A DNA stretch of 64,000 nt from Paenibacillus_Z sp042653205 (GCF_042653205.1 NZ_JBHSHY010000006.1:124001-188000), one strand, 5' to 3'. Shown: positions 49,385 to 58,591, counted from the first letter of the stretch. Notes: generated by a model from the sequence alone, not told the origin. Numbers and translations are program-made.

Positions 49385-49626
49385 CGTGTCTTCCGTCTTC
49401 CGCCGGCTGCCGCGGTGTTCCCGGCCGAATCACAGCTGGGTTGCGGCCGCAAGCAAGAAGCTGGCATACCGCCCTCCGGGCCGATAGCCAGCTTATCGTC
49501 TGCGCCAGGCGAAACCGGCCCTTGGGCGGCGAACCGCTGCGAAAGCGCGCGGCATTTGTCGCTTGCGGGCCGATCCTGAAACTTTTCGCGGTCGATTCTC
49601 GTCTTCTAAGCAAGTCGGAGAAGCGA
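49385..49626 (+). other. Structured non-coding leader before the phosphodiester glycosidase gene
   Basis: No gene seen. Contains the hairpin AAGCTGGC (49457-49464) with GCCAGCTT (49487-49494) and an inner GCCC/GGGC stem, plus several GC-rich short inverted repeats. No T-tract terminator. The hairpin-rich layout would suit a leader RNA, but I could not match it to a known riboswitch class. Confidence 0.35.
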
Positions 49627-50814
49627 ATGGGAGGACGACATGTGAGCACGAGAGTTTCCGCCGATGCCGCCGGCGTTGCCAGAGGCAGGCGGCCGCAGAG
49701 GAAAGCGGCACCGAAACGCGCGGCCAAACGTAAGCGCAAACGGTTCCGGCGGACGGCCGTCGTTTTCGCGATTCTATTGGCGCTTGGCGCGGCGGGGGCG
49801 GGCTGGCTGTTCCTGACGCCGTCCGGCACCGATATCCGCTACTTGGCCGCGGACACGCTGATTACGACCCAGCATCGGAAGTGGGCGAAATATATAATCG
49901 GGCAGCAGGCGCTGGATGCGCGCGTGCAAGCGTATCAGGCGCGGTTCGAAGCCATGGGGGAAGAACGGGACACGCACGTCATCCACACGCCGCCGGCGGG
50001 GGCGGCTGCGCCCGCCGCGGATGCAGCCGATGCCGGCGAGGCAGAGAAGCCGCTTGTCGAGATCGAGCCGATCTCCGGGCACGGCTACAGCGGCTACGTC
50101 ATGACGGTCAACGATCCGACCAAAATCCGTGTCGCCGTGCCCGCGAAGCCGGGCCGGGGCGAGCGGGTCACGAGCATGGTGCAGCGGACCGGCGCCATCG
50201 CCGGCGTAAACGGCGGCGGCTTCGCCGACCCGAACTGGGAAGGGAACGGTTTCCAGCCGATCGGCATCGTCATGTCGGGCGGCAAGCTGTTCTACAGCGA
50301 CCTAGGCCGCTCGAAGTCGACGCAGGTCGTCGGCATCGACGGCAGCGGCAAGATGGTCGCCGGCCGGTACACGCTGAACGAACTGCAGCAAATGGGCGTT
50401 AAGGAAGCGGTCACGTTCCAGCCGCGCATCATCGTGAACGGCAAAGGGCAGATCAAGAACGCCGCCGACGGCTGGGGCATCGCCCCGCGCACGGCGATGG
50501 GCCAGCGCGAGGACGGCGCCATCCTGTTCGTCGTCATCGACGGCCGCCAGCCGGGCCACAGCATCGGCGCGAACCTGTACGACGTGCAGCAGATCATGCT
50601 GGCGCGCGGCGCGGTCATCGCGGCGAACCTCGACGGCGGCTCCTCGACGGTACTCGTGAAGGACGGCGCGGTGCTGAACAAGCCGTCGACCAAGAGCAGC
50701 GAAGGGCGGTATTTGCCGTCCGCGTTCCTGGTCTTCGAGCATCCGGAGCAGGCCGATATCCGGAACGTATGGGCGGGCTTGAAGCCGGGCGATATCGATC
50801 CGGCGAAATGGTAG
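49627..50814 (+). CDS. Phosphodiester glycosidase (NAGPA domain) family protein, membrane-anchored
   Basis: 395 residues from the ATG at 49627 (GGAG 7 nt upstream); a GTG at 49642 with GGGAGG is an equal alternative. A highly basic N-terminus (RPQRKAAPKRAAKRKRKRFRR) precedes one membrane helix (TAVVFAILLALGAAGAGWLFL). The outer domain has SGYVMTVNDPTKIRVAV, AIAGVNGGGF, PIGIVMSGGKLFYSD, APRTAMGQREDGAILFVVIDGR and ANLDGGSSTVLV. These are hallmarks of the NAGPA fold that cleaves phosphodiester-linked sugars. Possibly acts on wall polymers. Confidence 0.88.
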   Translation: MGGRHVSTRVSADAAGVARGRRPQRKAAPKRAAKRKRKRFRRTAVVFAILLALGAAGAGWLFLTPSGTDIRYLAADTLITTQHRKWAKYIIGQQALDARVQAYQARFEAMGEERDTHVIHTPPAGAAAPAADAADAGEAEKPLVEIEPISGHGYSGYVMTVNDPTKIRVAVPAKPGRGERVTSMVQRTGAIAGVNGGGFADPNWEGNGFQPIGIVMSGGKLFYSDLGRSKSTQVVGIDGSGKMVAGRYTLNELQQMGVKEAVTFQPRIIVNGKGQIKNAADGWGIAPRTAMGQREDGAILFVVIDGRQPGHSIGANLYDVQQIMLARGAVIAANLDGGSSTVLVKDGAVLNKPSTKSSEGRYLPSAFLVFEHPEQADIRNVWAGLKPGDIDPAKW

Positions 50815-50846
50815 GAGCAGGGGCCGCGCCTCCTGCGCGGCTCACG

Positions 50847-50966
50847 CGGCTCCGGGCTGCCGGGCCGTCCCGGGCACGGCAGCCCGGAGCCAATCGCCGC
50901 GCCCGAGACAACCGCGGCGACCGCCGCAAGGGCTGGTTCCTTCTTGCGCGGCGGCGTTCTTTTCCA
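50847..50966 (+). terminator. Two hairpins after the glycosidase gene
   Basis: GGCTCCGGGCTGCCG / CGGCAGCCCGGAGCC (50849-50891) and a second hairpin, CGCCGCAAG / CTTGCGCGGCG, ending in GTTCTTTT (about 50921-50966). The second looks like an intrinsic terminator. Confidence 0.7.
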
Positions 50967-51007
50967 GTATGATTAAGGGCATTACGGACTGGAAAGGGAG
51001 TTGCACG

Positions 51008-51703
51008 ATGCAAAGCGGCGTTACGCTTCCGCGGCCGGAAGCACTCATTTTCGATATGGACGGCACACTGTTCGAGACCGATACCCTGCTTAAAGGGGTG
51101 CATGAACGGATCTTCGCGACGCTGCGGGCGGAAGGGCTGTATCTGCAGCCGACGCCCCCCGTGGAGACGCTGCTCGGCTGCCTCGGCATGCTGCTCGCGG
51201 ACATCTGGCGCAAGGTCATGCCGGACGCTTCCGAGGCCGCCCGCAGCCGGGCCGACGAGCTGCTGCTCCAGTACGAGGTCGAAGGACTGGAGAACGGCGA
51301 GGGCTCGCTCTACCCCCACGTGGCGGAGACGCTTGCCGCGCTGAAGGCGCAGGGCTTCAAGCTGTTCGTGGCGAGCAACGGGCTCGAGCGCTACGTGAAG
51401 GAGATCGTCCGCCTGAAGGGACTCGGCCCGCTGTTCGACGGCTTGTACAGCGCCGGCGAATACGGCACCGCGTCGAAGGTGCACCTCGTCGAGCGGCTGC
51501 TGCGCGACCACGGCGTCCGTTCGGCCTGGATGGTCGGCGACCGTTCCTCGGACGTGGAGGCCGGCAAGCGGAACGGGCTGCAGGTCGTCGGCTGCGCCTA
51601 CGCGGTCTACGGCCGCCAGGAGGAATTGAACGGCTCCGACGCGCTCATCGCGGACTTCCGCGAGCTGCTGGCGCTCGTGCCGGAGGAGCTGCAGCAGCCT
51701 TAG
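51008..51703 (+). CDS. HAD family hydrolase
   Basis: 231 residues from the ATG at 51008 (AAAGGGAG upstream). Motif I FDMDGTLFETD, motif II VASNG, motif III Lys in ASKVHLVERLL, and motif IV MVGDRSSDVEAGKRNG. Phosphoglycolate-phosphatase-like subclass with a helical cap. A cytoplasmic small-molecule phosphatase; the substrate cannot be told. Single gene, convergent with the ATP-grasp cluster. Confidence 0.92.
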   Translation: MQSGVTLPRPEALIFDMDGTLFETDTLLKGVHERIFATLRAEGLYLQPTPPVETLLGCLGMLLADIWRKVMPDASEAARSRADELLLQYEVEGLENGEGSLYPHVAETLAALKAQGFKLFVASNGLERYVKEIVRLKGLGPLFDGLYSAGEYGTASKVHLVERLLRDHGVRSAWMVGDRSSDVEAGKRNGLQVVGCAYAVYGRQEELNGSDALIADFRELLALVPEELQQP

Positions 51704-51758
51704 ACGGCGGCTACAGCGCCTCTCGCCCGGGGCATCGGCCACGCTGCGAATATACGAC

Positions 51759-51795
51759 AATAACCCGGCTCGCGCCTCGCGCGGCCGGGTTATTC
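51759..51795. terminator. Bidirectional terminator before the ATP-grasp cluster
   Basis: AATAACCCGGC / GCCGGGTTATT stem at the joint end of the HAD gene and the minus-strand operon. Confidence 0.82.
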
Positions 51796-51800
51796 GGCTT

Positions 51801-52946
51801 TCAGTCGAGCTCGTGCCGCATGTTCGCGGTCTCCGCGCTCGTCTTCCGCTTTTGCTTTTGCTCGTACAGCCATACCGCGTATTCCAGCGGCCGGATGATG
51901 GCCCGCCGGTATGTCTCGCGTTCGCCGGCTTGGATGAACACTTCGCGCGACGGCTTCGGATTGACCTCGAGCAGCCAGATCTGTCCCTTGCGGTCGATCG
52001 CCAGATCGAGCGCCAGTTCGCACAGCCGGCCGTACGACTTCTCCAAATACGCGGCGACGTCCACGCCGAACTCCTCGGCTTTGCGGATGACGCTCGTCAC
52101 CGTGTCCTCGCTTCGGATCCAGTCGCCGAGCAGCGTCCGCATCTTCGCGGCCTGCCCGCCGCCATGCAGGTTGGACGTGATGCTGCCGCTCGCGCCGATC
52201 CGGCCGGCGCAGCCCGTCACTTCCCATTCGCCGCTGCGGTTCTTCTGCACGAGCATGCGGTAGTCGTGCACCCGGCCGTTCGGCAGCTTGAGCTGGATGC
52301 CCTGCTGCACGAGGTACCGGTTTTCCTTCAGGTCCCATTTGCGGAGCCGGCCGTGCAGGCCCGCGAGCCCGACCCGCTGCGGGCTGATGATCCGGCGGGA
52401 CTGATCGCGGCCCTGGATCAGGTAGGTACCCGTCTGCTCCCGCTCGATGCGGAGGATGCCGCGGCCGCCCGTGCCGTTGATCGGCTTCAGGTAGACGAGC
52501 GGATACTTGCGGATGAGCTCGGTCAGGTCGTTCTGGTTCTCGTACATCCGCGTCAGCGGCAGATGCGGCCGGAACCGCTCTTCGCGGCCGAGCGTCCGGT
52601 AGACCGTGAATTTGTTGCGCAGCACCCGGTTGAGGAAGGTCAGGTGGCCGTATTTCCGGCGGAATTGCCCAAGCTGCGCGAACCGGTGGCTCTTTTGGAT
52701 GCGGCACCGGTCGTAAATCATATGCGGAAAGGAGCGCCAGCGGCGGATCCAGGATTTCGTCGTCGGATCGTACATGTGCGCGTGGATGCGGTTCGTCGAA
52801 TAATTGACGTCCGCCGGCGTGAAGACGAAGATGTCCAGGCCGAGGCTTTTGCCGGCGTCCGTCATCCGCGCGTAGATGCTCTTCTCTTCCATGAGGCCTC
52901 GGTCGTTCAGATAGAGGGTTAAGATGCCGAGAACCGGCTGACCCAT
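51801..52946 (-). CDS. YheC/YheD-like ATP-grasp protein, copy A
   Basis: 381 residues from the ATG at 52946 (TAGGAGGAA upstream). Short (YheC-sized) form. N-terminal part MGQPVLGILTLYLNDRG; ATP-grasp residues in YLKPINGTGGRGILRI, YLVQQGIQLKLPNGRVHDYRMLVQKN and LALDLAIDRKGQIWLLEVNPKPSREVF. The metal-binding Glu-x-Asn is in LEVNPK. In Bacillus the pair YheC/YheD is spore-coat associated and predicted to ligate amino acids. Last gene of the minus-strand operon, 11 bp after the GNAT gene. Confidence 0.93.
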   Translation of the reverse strand: MGQPVLGILTLYLNDRGLMEEKSIYARMTDAGKSLGLDIFVFTPADVNYSTNRIHAHMYDPTTKSWIRRWRSFPHMIYDRCRIQKSHRFAQLGQFRRKYGHLTFLNRVLRNKFTVYRTLGREERFRPHLPLTRMYENQNDLTELIRKYPLVYLKPINGTGGRGILRIEREQTGTYLIQGRDQSRRIISPQRVGLAGLHGRLRKWDLKENRYLVQQGIQLKLPNGRVHDYRMLVQKNRSGEWEVTGCAGRIGASGSITSNLHGGGQAAKMRTLLGDWIRSEDTVTSVIRKAEEFGVDVAAYLEKSYGRLCELALDLAIDRKGQIWLLEVNPKPSREVFIQAGERETYRRAIIRPLEYAVWLYEQKQKRKTSAETANMRHELD

Positions 52947-52957
52947 AGAGGTTCCTC

Positions 52958-53407
52958 CTAGCGTTCGAATCGAAGGGTCGGCTTGCCGGTCGGGCCGTTG
53001 TGCAGGCTTACCGCTTTCATGCCCGCCCGGAAGCACATATTCATGCTGGATGCGTTATCGGAGGCCACGCTGCAGGTCAAGCGGCCGAGCCTGCGGTGCA
53101 GCGCCCGGAGCAGCGCGCTGCCGGTCCCTTGGCCGCGGAATTCGGGCGAGACGACGACGAGGCAGGCGCGTTCGCCGCCGTCCTCTGCGAATGCGACGGC
53201 CGCCAGCCGTCCGTGCTCGATGGCGACGGCGACGGCTGCCGCGGCGCCGTCGGCCGAGCGGCCCGCAGCCAGGCGGGAAGGCGTCAGCGCGTTCAGCGCG
53301 GCCAGCCCGCCGTGGGTAATGCGGCTGTCGCCGTGCCGGTACAGAAATCGGGTAATCTTCTCTTTGGATGCCGACCATTGGGACGGCGACAGCAGCTTTA
53401 CCTGCAT
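52958..53407 (-). CDS. GNAT family acetyltransferase embedded in the ATP-grasp cluster
   Basis: 149 residues. Acetyl-CoA-binding signature VVVSPEFRGQGTGSALLRALHRRL, preceded by an AVAFAEDGGERACLVV strand. Ends in NMCFRAGMKAVSLHNGPTG. It lies between ATP-grasp copies B and A in one transcript, with gaps of 15 and 11 bp. This suggests that it acts on the same product, for example by acetylating a peptide or amine. The acceptor is unknown. Confidence 0.88.
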   Translation of the reverse strand: MQVKLLSPSQWSASKEKITRFLYRHGDSRITHGGLAALNALTPSRLAAGRSADGAAAAVAVAIEHGRLAAVAFAEDGGERACLVVVSPEFRGQGTGSALLRALHRRLGRLTCSVASDNASSMNMCFRAGMKAVSLHNGPTGKPTLRFER

Positions 53408-53422
53408 GAGCTTACCTCCCCG

Positions 53423-54571
53423 CTATTTGTTCTTGTTGCGCAACAAATAGCTGCTGTATTGGAATATCCGCTCCAGCGAACGTTTCCGGATGTCCGGCTC
53501 GTCGAACTTCATCGGCTTCGCGTTGGCTTCGAAAAACCAAATGCTGCCCGACTGGTCGATGCCGAGATCCATCGACATCTCCGCCAGCCTGCGGCCGGAG
53601 CCCCGTTCGATCTGGCGGGCGATGACGAGCGCGGCGGAGCGGGCCTTCGTAAGAAGTTTATTAGCTTCGTCTTGGCCAAATACGCCGACAAGCAGTTTCT
53701 CCGGATCCTCGATGCTGCCGCCGCGCGGCACGTGCGTCGTGATGCTCATGGAGCCGGCGAGCCGGGCGCCGATGCCGGAGATATCCCATTGTCCCCGCTG
53801 GTTCTTCTGGATGAGTGCCCGCAGGTCGAAGGAGCGGTCGTTGTACGCGGCCAGCTGGATGCCCTGCTGGGCAATGTACCGTTCGCTGCTGCATTCCTTC
53901 TTGATGCGGCTCCACAGCTTGACGATCGAGCCGCAGTTGTAGGTCGTGCTCCCCTTGTTGCCCTGGATCTTGAGCCGGTACGGCAGCGCCTTCTCGGGGT
54001 GCAGCTCGATCGTCATGATACCCTTGCCCGCCTTGCCGCTCACCGGTTTCAGGTATAGAAACCGGTGGCGCTGCATCATTTTGCCGAGACCGCTCAAGGT
54101 TAGCAGCCGGCGCGTGGCGGGGATATAGGGCTTCGTGGTGCGCGACTGCCGCAGCCACTTGAAGAGGCTCCATTTATTGAAGAACTTCGGATTGAAGATC
54201 TGCACCTTCGGATTCTTCATGCAGGCGGCGATTTTGCGCCGCACCTCGGGCTGCAGTTCGTCCTCGCGAAGAGGAATCCGGTTGTAGATCAGGTCGGGAA
54301 ACGGGAACTGCGATTGGATCCACGTATCCGAACCGGCGTCGTACGTGTAGCCGTTCAGCGACTTCCGTCCGATCCGCAGCTGCTTCACCGTCAGCACATA
54401 GACGAGGAAGCCGTTATCCCTGCCCGCGGCGATCAGATCGGCGAAGTTTTCGCGGTTGCCGCGAAAGAACTGCAGCTCGTCGTCGATTGTCAAAATGGCG
54501 AGGACCGGTTGAGCGGCCTTCGTCTGAGCCGAAGGTTCGGCCGCCGTATCCTCGTGGAAGACGAGCGCCAT
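53423..54571 (-). CDS. YheC/YheD-like ATP-grasp protein, copy B
   Basis: 382 residues from the ATG at 54571, which shares its A with the TGA of copy C (GGAGG upstream). Short form. Reads QPVLAILTIDDELQFFRGNRENFADLI, FLYLKPVSGKAGKGIMTIEL, YIAQQGIQLAAYNDRSFDLRALIQKNQRGQW and MSMDLGIDQSGSIWFFEANAKPMKFDE. The ATP-binding Lys and the Glu-x-Asn metal ligands are conserved, so it is probably active. A weaker match to copies C and E than to A and D. Confidence 0.93.
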   Translation of the reverse strand: MALVFHEDTAAEPSAQTKAAQPVLAILTIDDELQFFRGNRENFADLIAAGRDNGFLVYVLTVKQLRIGRKSLNGYTYDAGSDTWIQSQFPFPDLIYNRIPLREDELQPEVRRKIAACMKNPKVQIFNPKFFNKWSLFKWLRQSRTTKPYIPATRRLLTLSGLGKMMQRHRFLYLKPVSGKAGKGIMTIELHPEKALPYRLKIQGNKGSTTYNCGSIVKLWSRIKKECSSERYIAQQGIQLAAYNDRSFDLRALIQKNQRGQWDISGIGARLAGSMSITTHVPRGGSIEDPEKLLVGVFGQDEANKLLTKARSAALVIARQIERGSGRRLAEMSMDLGIDQSGSIWFFEANAKPMKFDEPDIRKRSLERIFQYSSYLLRNKNK

Positions 54572-55947
54572 CAGTCTTCGCCTCCTTGCTCCTTGAACTT
54601 GCTCAGGTACATGCAGTGCTCGAGGATATGCGACATGGAATCGCGGCCCTGCGCGCGGAGGGACGGGTGGGCGAAGATCGATCTGCCCGGCTTCGCGTTC
54701 GCCTCGAACATCCACACCTCGCCGTCCTTGTCGATGCCGATGTCGAGGCCGAGCTCGCCGAGCGTGTGCGGGAAGTTGCGCTCGATCGCCTGCGAGAGCT
54801 TGACGGACACCGACTTCGCTTTGGCCAGCATCTCGTCGGCCTTATCCCCGAACACCCGGCTGAGGGCCTGCTCCGGCGTCAGCAGCGAGCCGCCGTTCTT
54901 GATGTGGGTCGTGACGCTGCCGCGCCCGGCTTTCTTCGCGCCGATGCCGACCGGCACCCACTCGTTCCTGCCGTTCTTGTGCATATGGAACCGGAAGTCG
55001 ATCGGGCAGCCGTCGATCTCGATCAGCCGCACGCCCTGCTGGCTGACGTACCGCCCGAGGCCGCTGCCGTGGCGCGTCTCCAGCATGCGCATCAGGCTGT
55101 TGAAGTTCGTAAAGCGGAGCAGCACGTTCGTGTTGCCGCGCCGGTAGCGGGCGAAGTAGCCGCGCTTCGGATGGTAGGTCAGGCGGTAGATTCCGATGCC
55201 GAGACTGCCGGCCGTCGGCTTGAAGTAGATGAAATGGTGCGTCTCCAGCATCTCCTTGATTTTCTCGGAGCGCGGGTTGTTGACCGATTCCGGCAGGTGC
55301 TCGAGCGCTTCCACGTCTTTGTCCAGCAGCTTATAGACGTCGGACTTGTTAAAGAAGCTCCAGTTGAAGAATGGCACGCCCTTGCGGACGAAGCGTTCCC
55401 GCATGGACATGATCGAGGCCGTCGTTTCCGCGTAGCGGCTCGGCAGCCGGTTGTAGACGACGTCTGGCAGCGGCACGACCTTGCGGTACCAGGCACCGGC
55501 GCTGTTGAGGAAGTAGCCGTTGACGGTCTCCTTCGTCCAGTTCACGTCCCTCGGCGTGAAGGCGAACACGTACGCCTTGCGCTCGCCCATGCGGATCAGC
55601 TGGCGGATGTAGCCGGAACGGGAGCCGAAGGGAGAGTCGCTCTTGCGGTCGCCGTCGGTCAGCACGCCGATCAGCGGTCCGAGCTGGAGATCGATGTCTT
55701 CGCCTTGCACGTATGAGATGCTGCCGGCCTTCGGAACCTTGATCGTCTGGCGGACGCCGGCGGACAGGTACAGGTGATTGCCCTGCCGGTTGATGGGCTT
55801 CACGGCGGCCGTCAGCGTTTCGTGCCCAAATTTCAGTTGAATCGTCTTCTTGCCGGACAGTTTCAGGGAGCGAAGGAGTGAGCCCGACAGGTAGACGATG
55901 CGTTCGCTTGAGGGTGAGAAGTGTACATGACAAGATGTCAAACTCAT
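54571..55947 (-). CDS. YheC/YheD-like ATP-grasp protein, copy C (long form)
   Basis: 458 residues with AGGAGG before the ATG. Long (YheD-sized) form: residues 1-95 make an extra beta-rich domain (KKTIQLKFGHETLTAAVKPINRQGNHLYLSAGVRQTI) that ends at LGPLIGVLTDGD, where the short forms begin. The ATP-grasp part has IYFKPTAGSLGIGIYRL, YVSQQGVRLIEIDGCPIDFRFHMHKNGRNEW and LGLDIGIDKDGEVWMFEANAKPGRSIF. Translationally coupled on both sides by 1- and 4-bp overlaps. Confidence 0.94.
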   Translation of the reverse strand: MSLTSCHVHFSPSSERIVYLSGSLLRSLKLSGKKTIQLKFGHETLTAAVKPINRQGNHLYLSAGVRQTIKVPKAGSISYVQGEDIDLQLGPLIGVLTDGDRKSDSPFGSRSGYIRQLIRMGERKAYVFAFTPRDVNWTKETVNGYFLNSAGAWYRKVVPLPDVVYNRLPSRYAETTASIMSMRERFVRKGVPFFNWSFFNKSDVYKLLDKDVEALEHLPESVNNPRSEKIKEMLETHHFIYFKPTAGSLGIGIYRLTYHPKRGYFARYRRGNTNVLLRFTNFNSLMRMLETRHGSGLGRYVSQQGVRLIEIDGCPIDFRFHMHKNGRNEWVPVGIGAKKAGRGSVTTHIKNGGSLLTPEQALSRVFGDKADEMLAKAKSVSVKLSQAIERNFPHTLGELGLDIGIDKDGEVWMFEANAKPGRSIFAHPSLRAQGRDSMSHILEHCMYLSKFKEQGGED

Positions 55948-57125
55948 GGATGAACCTCCTGGATGTATCTCCTTTGAATTCGGGTGGTCGGGAACAGGGG
56001 GCGCTGGCGCGAAGCCAGCAGCATCGCATAATCGAGCGGCCGCCGAACGGCCGTCCCGGCGGCGTCCTCATCGTCCGCGAAGGACGCGCGGCCCGGCTTG
56101 GCGTTCGCTTCCAAGAGCCACAGCCGGCCGTCCGGCTCCAGGCCGAAATCGAGGCCCAGCTCGGCGAACCGGCCGAAGTGCGCTTCGAGGCACGCGCCGG
56201 TCCGCTCGCTCGCGCGCCGGATGCGCGCGAGCAGCTCCGCGGCGCCGGCCTCGCCGAACCGTGGCCGGAACGCCGCCGCGGCCATGGCGGCCGTGCCGCC
56301 GCCGTGCAGGTTGGCGGTGACGCTGCCCGCCCCGCCGCGCCGCACGGCCGCGCCGGTGAACGTCCAGCGGCCGCCGGCGTCCTTCTGCAGGAGCGCCCGG
56401 ACGTCGAAGACGCGGCCTTCCTCGTCGGTCAGCCGCAAGCAGGGCTGAACGAGGTACGGGACCGCGGACGCGAAGCGGTCGAGCCAGGCGCCGGCGGCTT
56501 CCCAATCGCGGAAGCGGCGCGCGAGCGGACGGTTATGCCGGTCGCGGCCGTCGGCGCGGAAGCCTTCCGCGTCCGCGAGCAGCCGCAGCGCGCCCTTGCC
56601 GTGCATGCCGGCCGCCGGCTTCAGGAACAACCCGCCCGGATGGCTGCCGAGCAGCCGCGCCAGCCGGCCGGCGTCCGAGTAAGGCTCCGTCTCCGGCAGC
56701 AGCGGGAGCAGCTCTTCGTCATGCGCCAGGGCGCGGTAGACGTCGAGCTTGCCGGGCAGCGAGCCGTTCAGCAGCGCGAAGCGCTTGCGCCGCTTCAGCC
56801 GAAGAAGCGCGTGCCGGAACCGCCGGGCCTCGCCGGCCGAAGCCGGCAGCGCCCGGTCGTAGACGACGTCGGGGAGCGGGAAGCTTCCGGGCTGCCACTC
56901 GCCGCCGCGAAGCGCGTAGCCGCCGATCGCCGTCTCTCCGGCGGAAGCGGCGTGGGAGGCGCAAAACAAAAAAACGAACATGCCGATCGTCTGCCCGTGC
57001 CGGCAAAGCCGGCGGCAAAAATCGTCCTCCGGCATGACGAGCGGCGCATCGCTCCCGCCTTCGCCGCCTACCCGCCGCTGGCTGATCAGGATGCCGAGGA
57101 TGCCGGTTCGTGCCGTTTCAGCCAT
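55944..57125 (-). CDS. YheC/YheD-like ATP-grasp protein, copy D
   Basis: 393 residues from the ATG at 57125. Short form and the most diverged: much higher GC and Ala/Arg content than its sisters. Reads GILGILISQRR, LFLKPAAGMHGKGALRL, YLVQPCLRLTDEEGRVFDVRALLQKDAGGRW and LGLDFGLEPDGRLWLLEANAKPGRASFAD. The Lys and Glu-x-Asn ligands remain. The usual QQG before the substrate loop is changed to QPC. Ends in a 4-bp overlap with copy C. Confidence 0.92.
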   Translation of the reverse strand: MAETARTGILGILISQRRVGGEGGSDAPLVMPEDDFCRRLCRHGQTIGMFVFLFCASHAASAGETAIGGYALRGGEWQPGSFPLPDVVYDRALPASAGEARRFRHALLRLKRRKRFALLNGSLPGKLDVYRALAHDEELLPLLPETEPYSDAGRLARLLGSHPGGLFLKPAAGMHGKGALRLLADAEGFRADGRDRHNRPLARRFRDWEAAGAWLDRFASAVPYLVQPCLRLTDEEGRVFDVRALLQKDAGGRWTFTGAAVRRGGAGSVTANLHGGGTAAMAAAAFRPRFGEAGAAELLARIRRASERTGACLEAHFGRFAELGLDFGLEPDGRLWLLEANAKPGRASFADDEDAAGTAVRRPLDYAMLLASRQRPLFPTTRIQRRYIQEVHP

Positions 57126-57145
57126 CGCCGCTTCCCCCTTTAGCT

Positions 57146-58516
57146 TCAGAATTCGGCCAAATGCCGCGCGTAACGGACCATGTTGCGGACGGAGGGACGG
57201 ATCTTCCGGTCCTGCAGCGGCGTGTTGTCGTTCTTGGAGGGCTTGGAATTCACTTCGAGCAGCCATACGCGGCCATGCGTATCGAGCGCAAGATCGATGC
57301 CGAGCTCGCCGAAATGCGCGGGAATGAACGCGTCGATGCCGTGCGCGATGTCGAGCGCGGCCCGCTGCAGCTTCCCTGGGGCGTCATGGCTGCTCGCGCC
57401 GGACAGGTTGGACCGGCCGACGGCCTCGCGCACGGTGCTGAGCGTACCGCCTCTCGCGAGGTTCGACACGAAATGGTGACTGCCCGCCGTGCGGGCGACG
57501 ATGGACGTAAGCACCCATTTGCCGGTCTCGTTCTTCTGCACGAGCGCGCGGAAGTCGACCGGCCGGCCCAAGATGTCGATCAGCTGCAGCCCTTGCTGGA
57601 TCTGGTACCGGACGGTTTTCATCTTGCCGGAGATGGAGCCGTAGAGCTTGATCAGGCTGCTGAAGGATTGCCGTTTCGTCCCGCCGGCGGTAGCGTACTG
57701 CGCGGAATACCCGTCGCCTTCGAGCCGGGTGATGCGGATGATGCCTTTGCCCAAGCTGCCGCGCACCGGCTTCAGGAAGACGGTGTGGTACCGGGCGCAC
57801 ATCGCCTTGAGCGTCGTGATGCTTTTGAGCACGTGCGATTCCGGCAAATATTTGACCAGGGCCGGGTCTTTCGCGAGCGCTTCGAACACTTCCGGCTTAT
57901 CGAGAAACTTTTCGTTGAACACCGTGCCTTTGTGCCGCGCCTTGACCTCTTGGATGAACGCTTGCACGTTGGGCCGGTTTTCCAGCTTGCGAGACGTCAG
58001 CCGGTTGTTGACGACGTCCGGCGACGGCATGAACGCCTTGCGCCAGCCTTCGCTCGAATACGTCCAGCCTTCGACCGTATTGAAATTGCCTTTCAGATGA
58101 AGCGGCGTGAAGAAGTACACGTGGGCGCCCTGCGCGGCGCAGGCATCCACCAGTTCCTTGCAGAACATCGTGATGGAGCCAAACGGCCGGTCGCGGTGCT
58201 CCGGGTCGTCGCGGCTGATCAGCACGCCGATCAGCGGTCCCAGCGCAAGCACGGCTTCCTCGGCGCGATAGCGGATGCGAAGTGTCGTGTTTTGCAGCAG
58301 TCCCATCTTCCTTGCCAGGCTTTGACCGATCCGCATCCCGTCGAACCGTTCGACCGGCACGACTTTGACATATTGGCGCAATGCCCCGAATTTTAGCGTC
58401 ACCGGCTGACCTTGCGGAATTTTCCATTGTCTCAGATAGGCATCGCCGAGCATGATGGCGTCATCCGGAAGAATGCCGGGGCTGACGACGTGCACGGCGA
58501 CTTTCGTTTTCAGCAT
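57146..58516 (-). CDS. YheC/YheD-like ATP-grasp protein, copy E (long form), first gene of the operon
   Basis: 456 residues from the ATG at 58516 with GGAAGGAG upstream; a longer frame starts 66 bp earlier without a site. Long form with the N-terminal beta domain (QPVTLKFGALRQYVKVVPVERFDGMRIGQSLARKMGL) ending at LGPLIGVLISRDD, as in copy C. The ATP-grasp part has VFLKPVRGSLGKGIIRI, YQIQQGLQLIDILGRPVDFRALVQKNETGKW and LGIDLALDTHGRVWLLEVNSKPSKND. Opens the E-D-C-B-GNAT-A operon. Confidence 0.94.
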   Translation of the reverse strand: MLKTKVAVHVVSPGILPDDAIMLGDAYLRQWKIPQGQPVTLKFGALRQYVKVVPVERFDGMRIGQSLARKMGLLQNTTLRIRYRAEEAVLALGPLIGVLISRDDPEHRDRPFGSITMFCKELVDACAAQGAHVYFFTPLHLKGNFNTVEGWTYSSEGWRKAFMPSPDVVNNRLTSRKLENRPNVQAFIQEVKARHKGTVFNEKFLDKPEVFEALAKDPALVKYLPESHVLKSITTLKAMCARYHTVFLKPVRGSLGKGIIRITRLEGDGYSAQYATAGGTKRQSFSSLIKLYGSISGKMKTVRYQIQQGLQLIDILGRPVDFRALVQKNETGKWVLTSIVARTAGSHHFVSNLARGGTLSTVREAVGRSNLSGASSHDAPGKLQRAALDIAHGIDAFIPAHFGELGIDLALDTHGRVWLLEVNSKPSKNDNTPLQDRKIRPSVRNMVRYARHLAEF

Positions 58517-58591
58517 CGACGGAGCTCCTTCCATGCCGGAGGATGATGTCGTTTTGGCCAGGGGTCCATAGGATTTTGACACGAATTAGTT

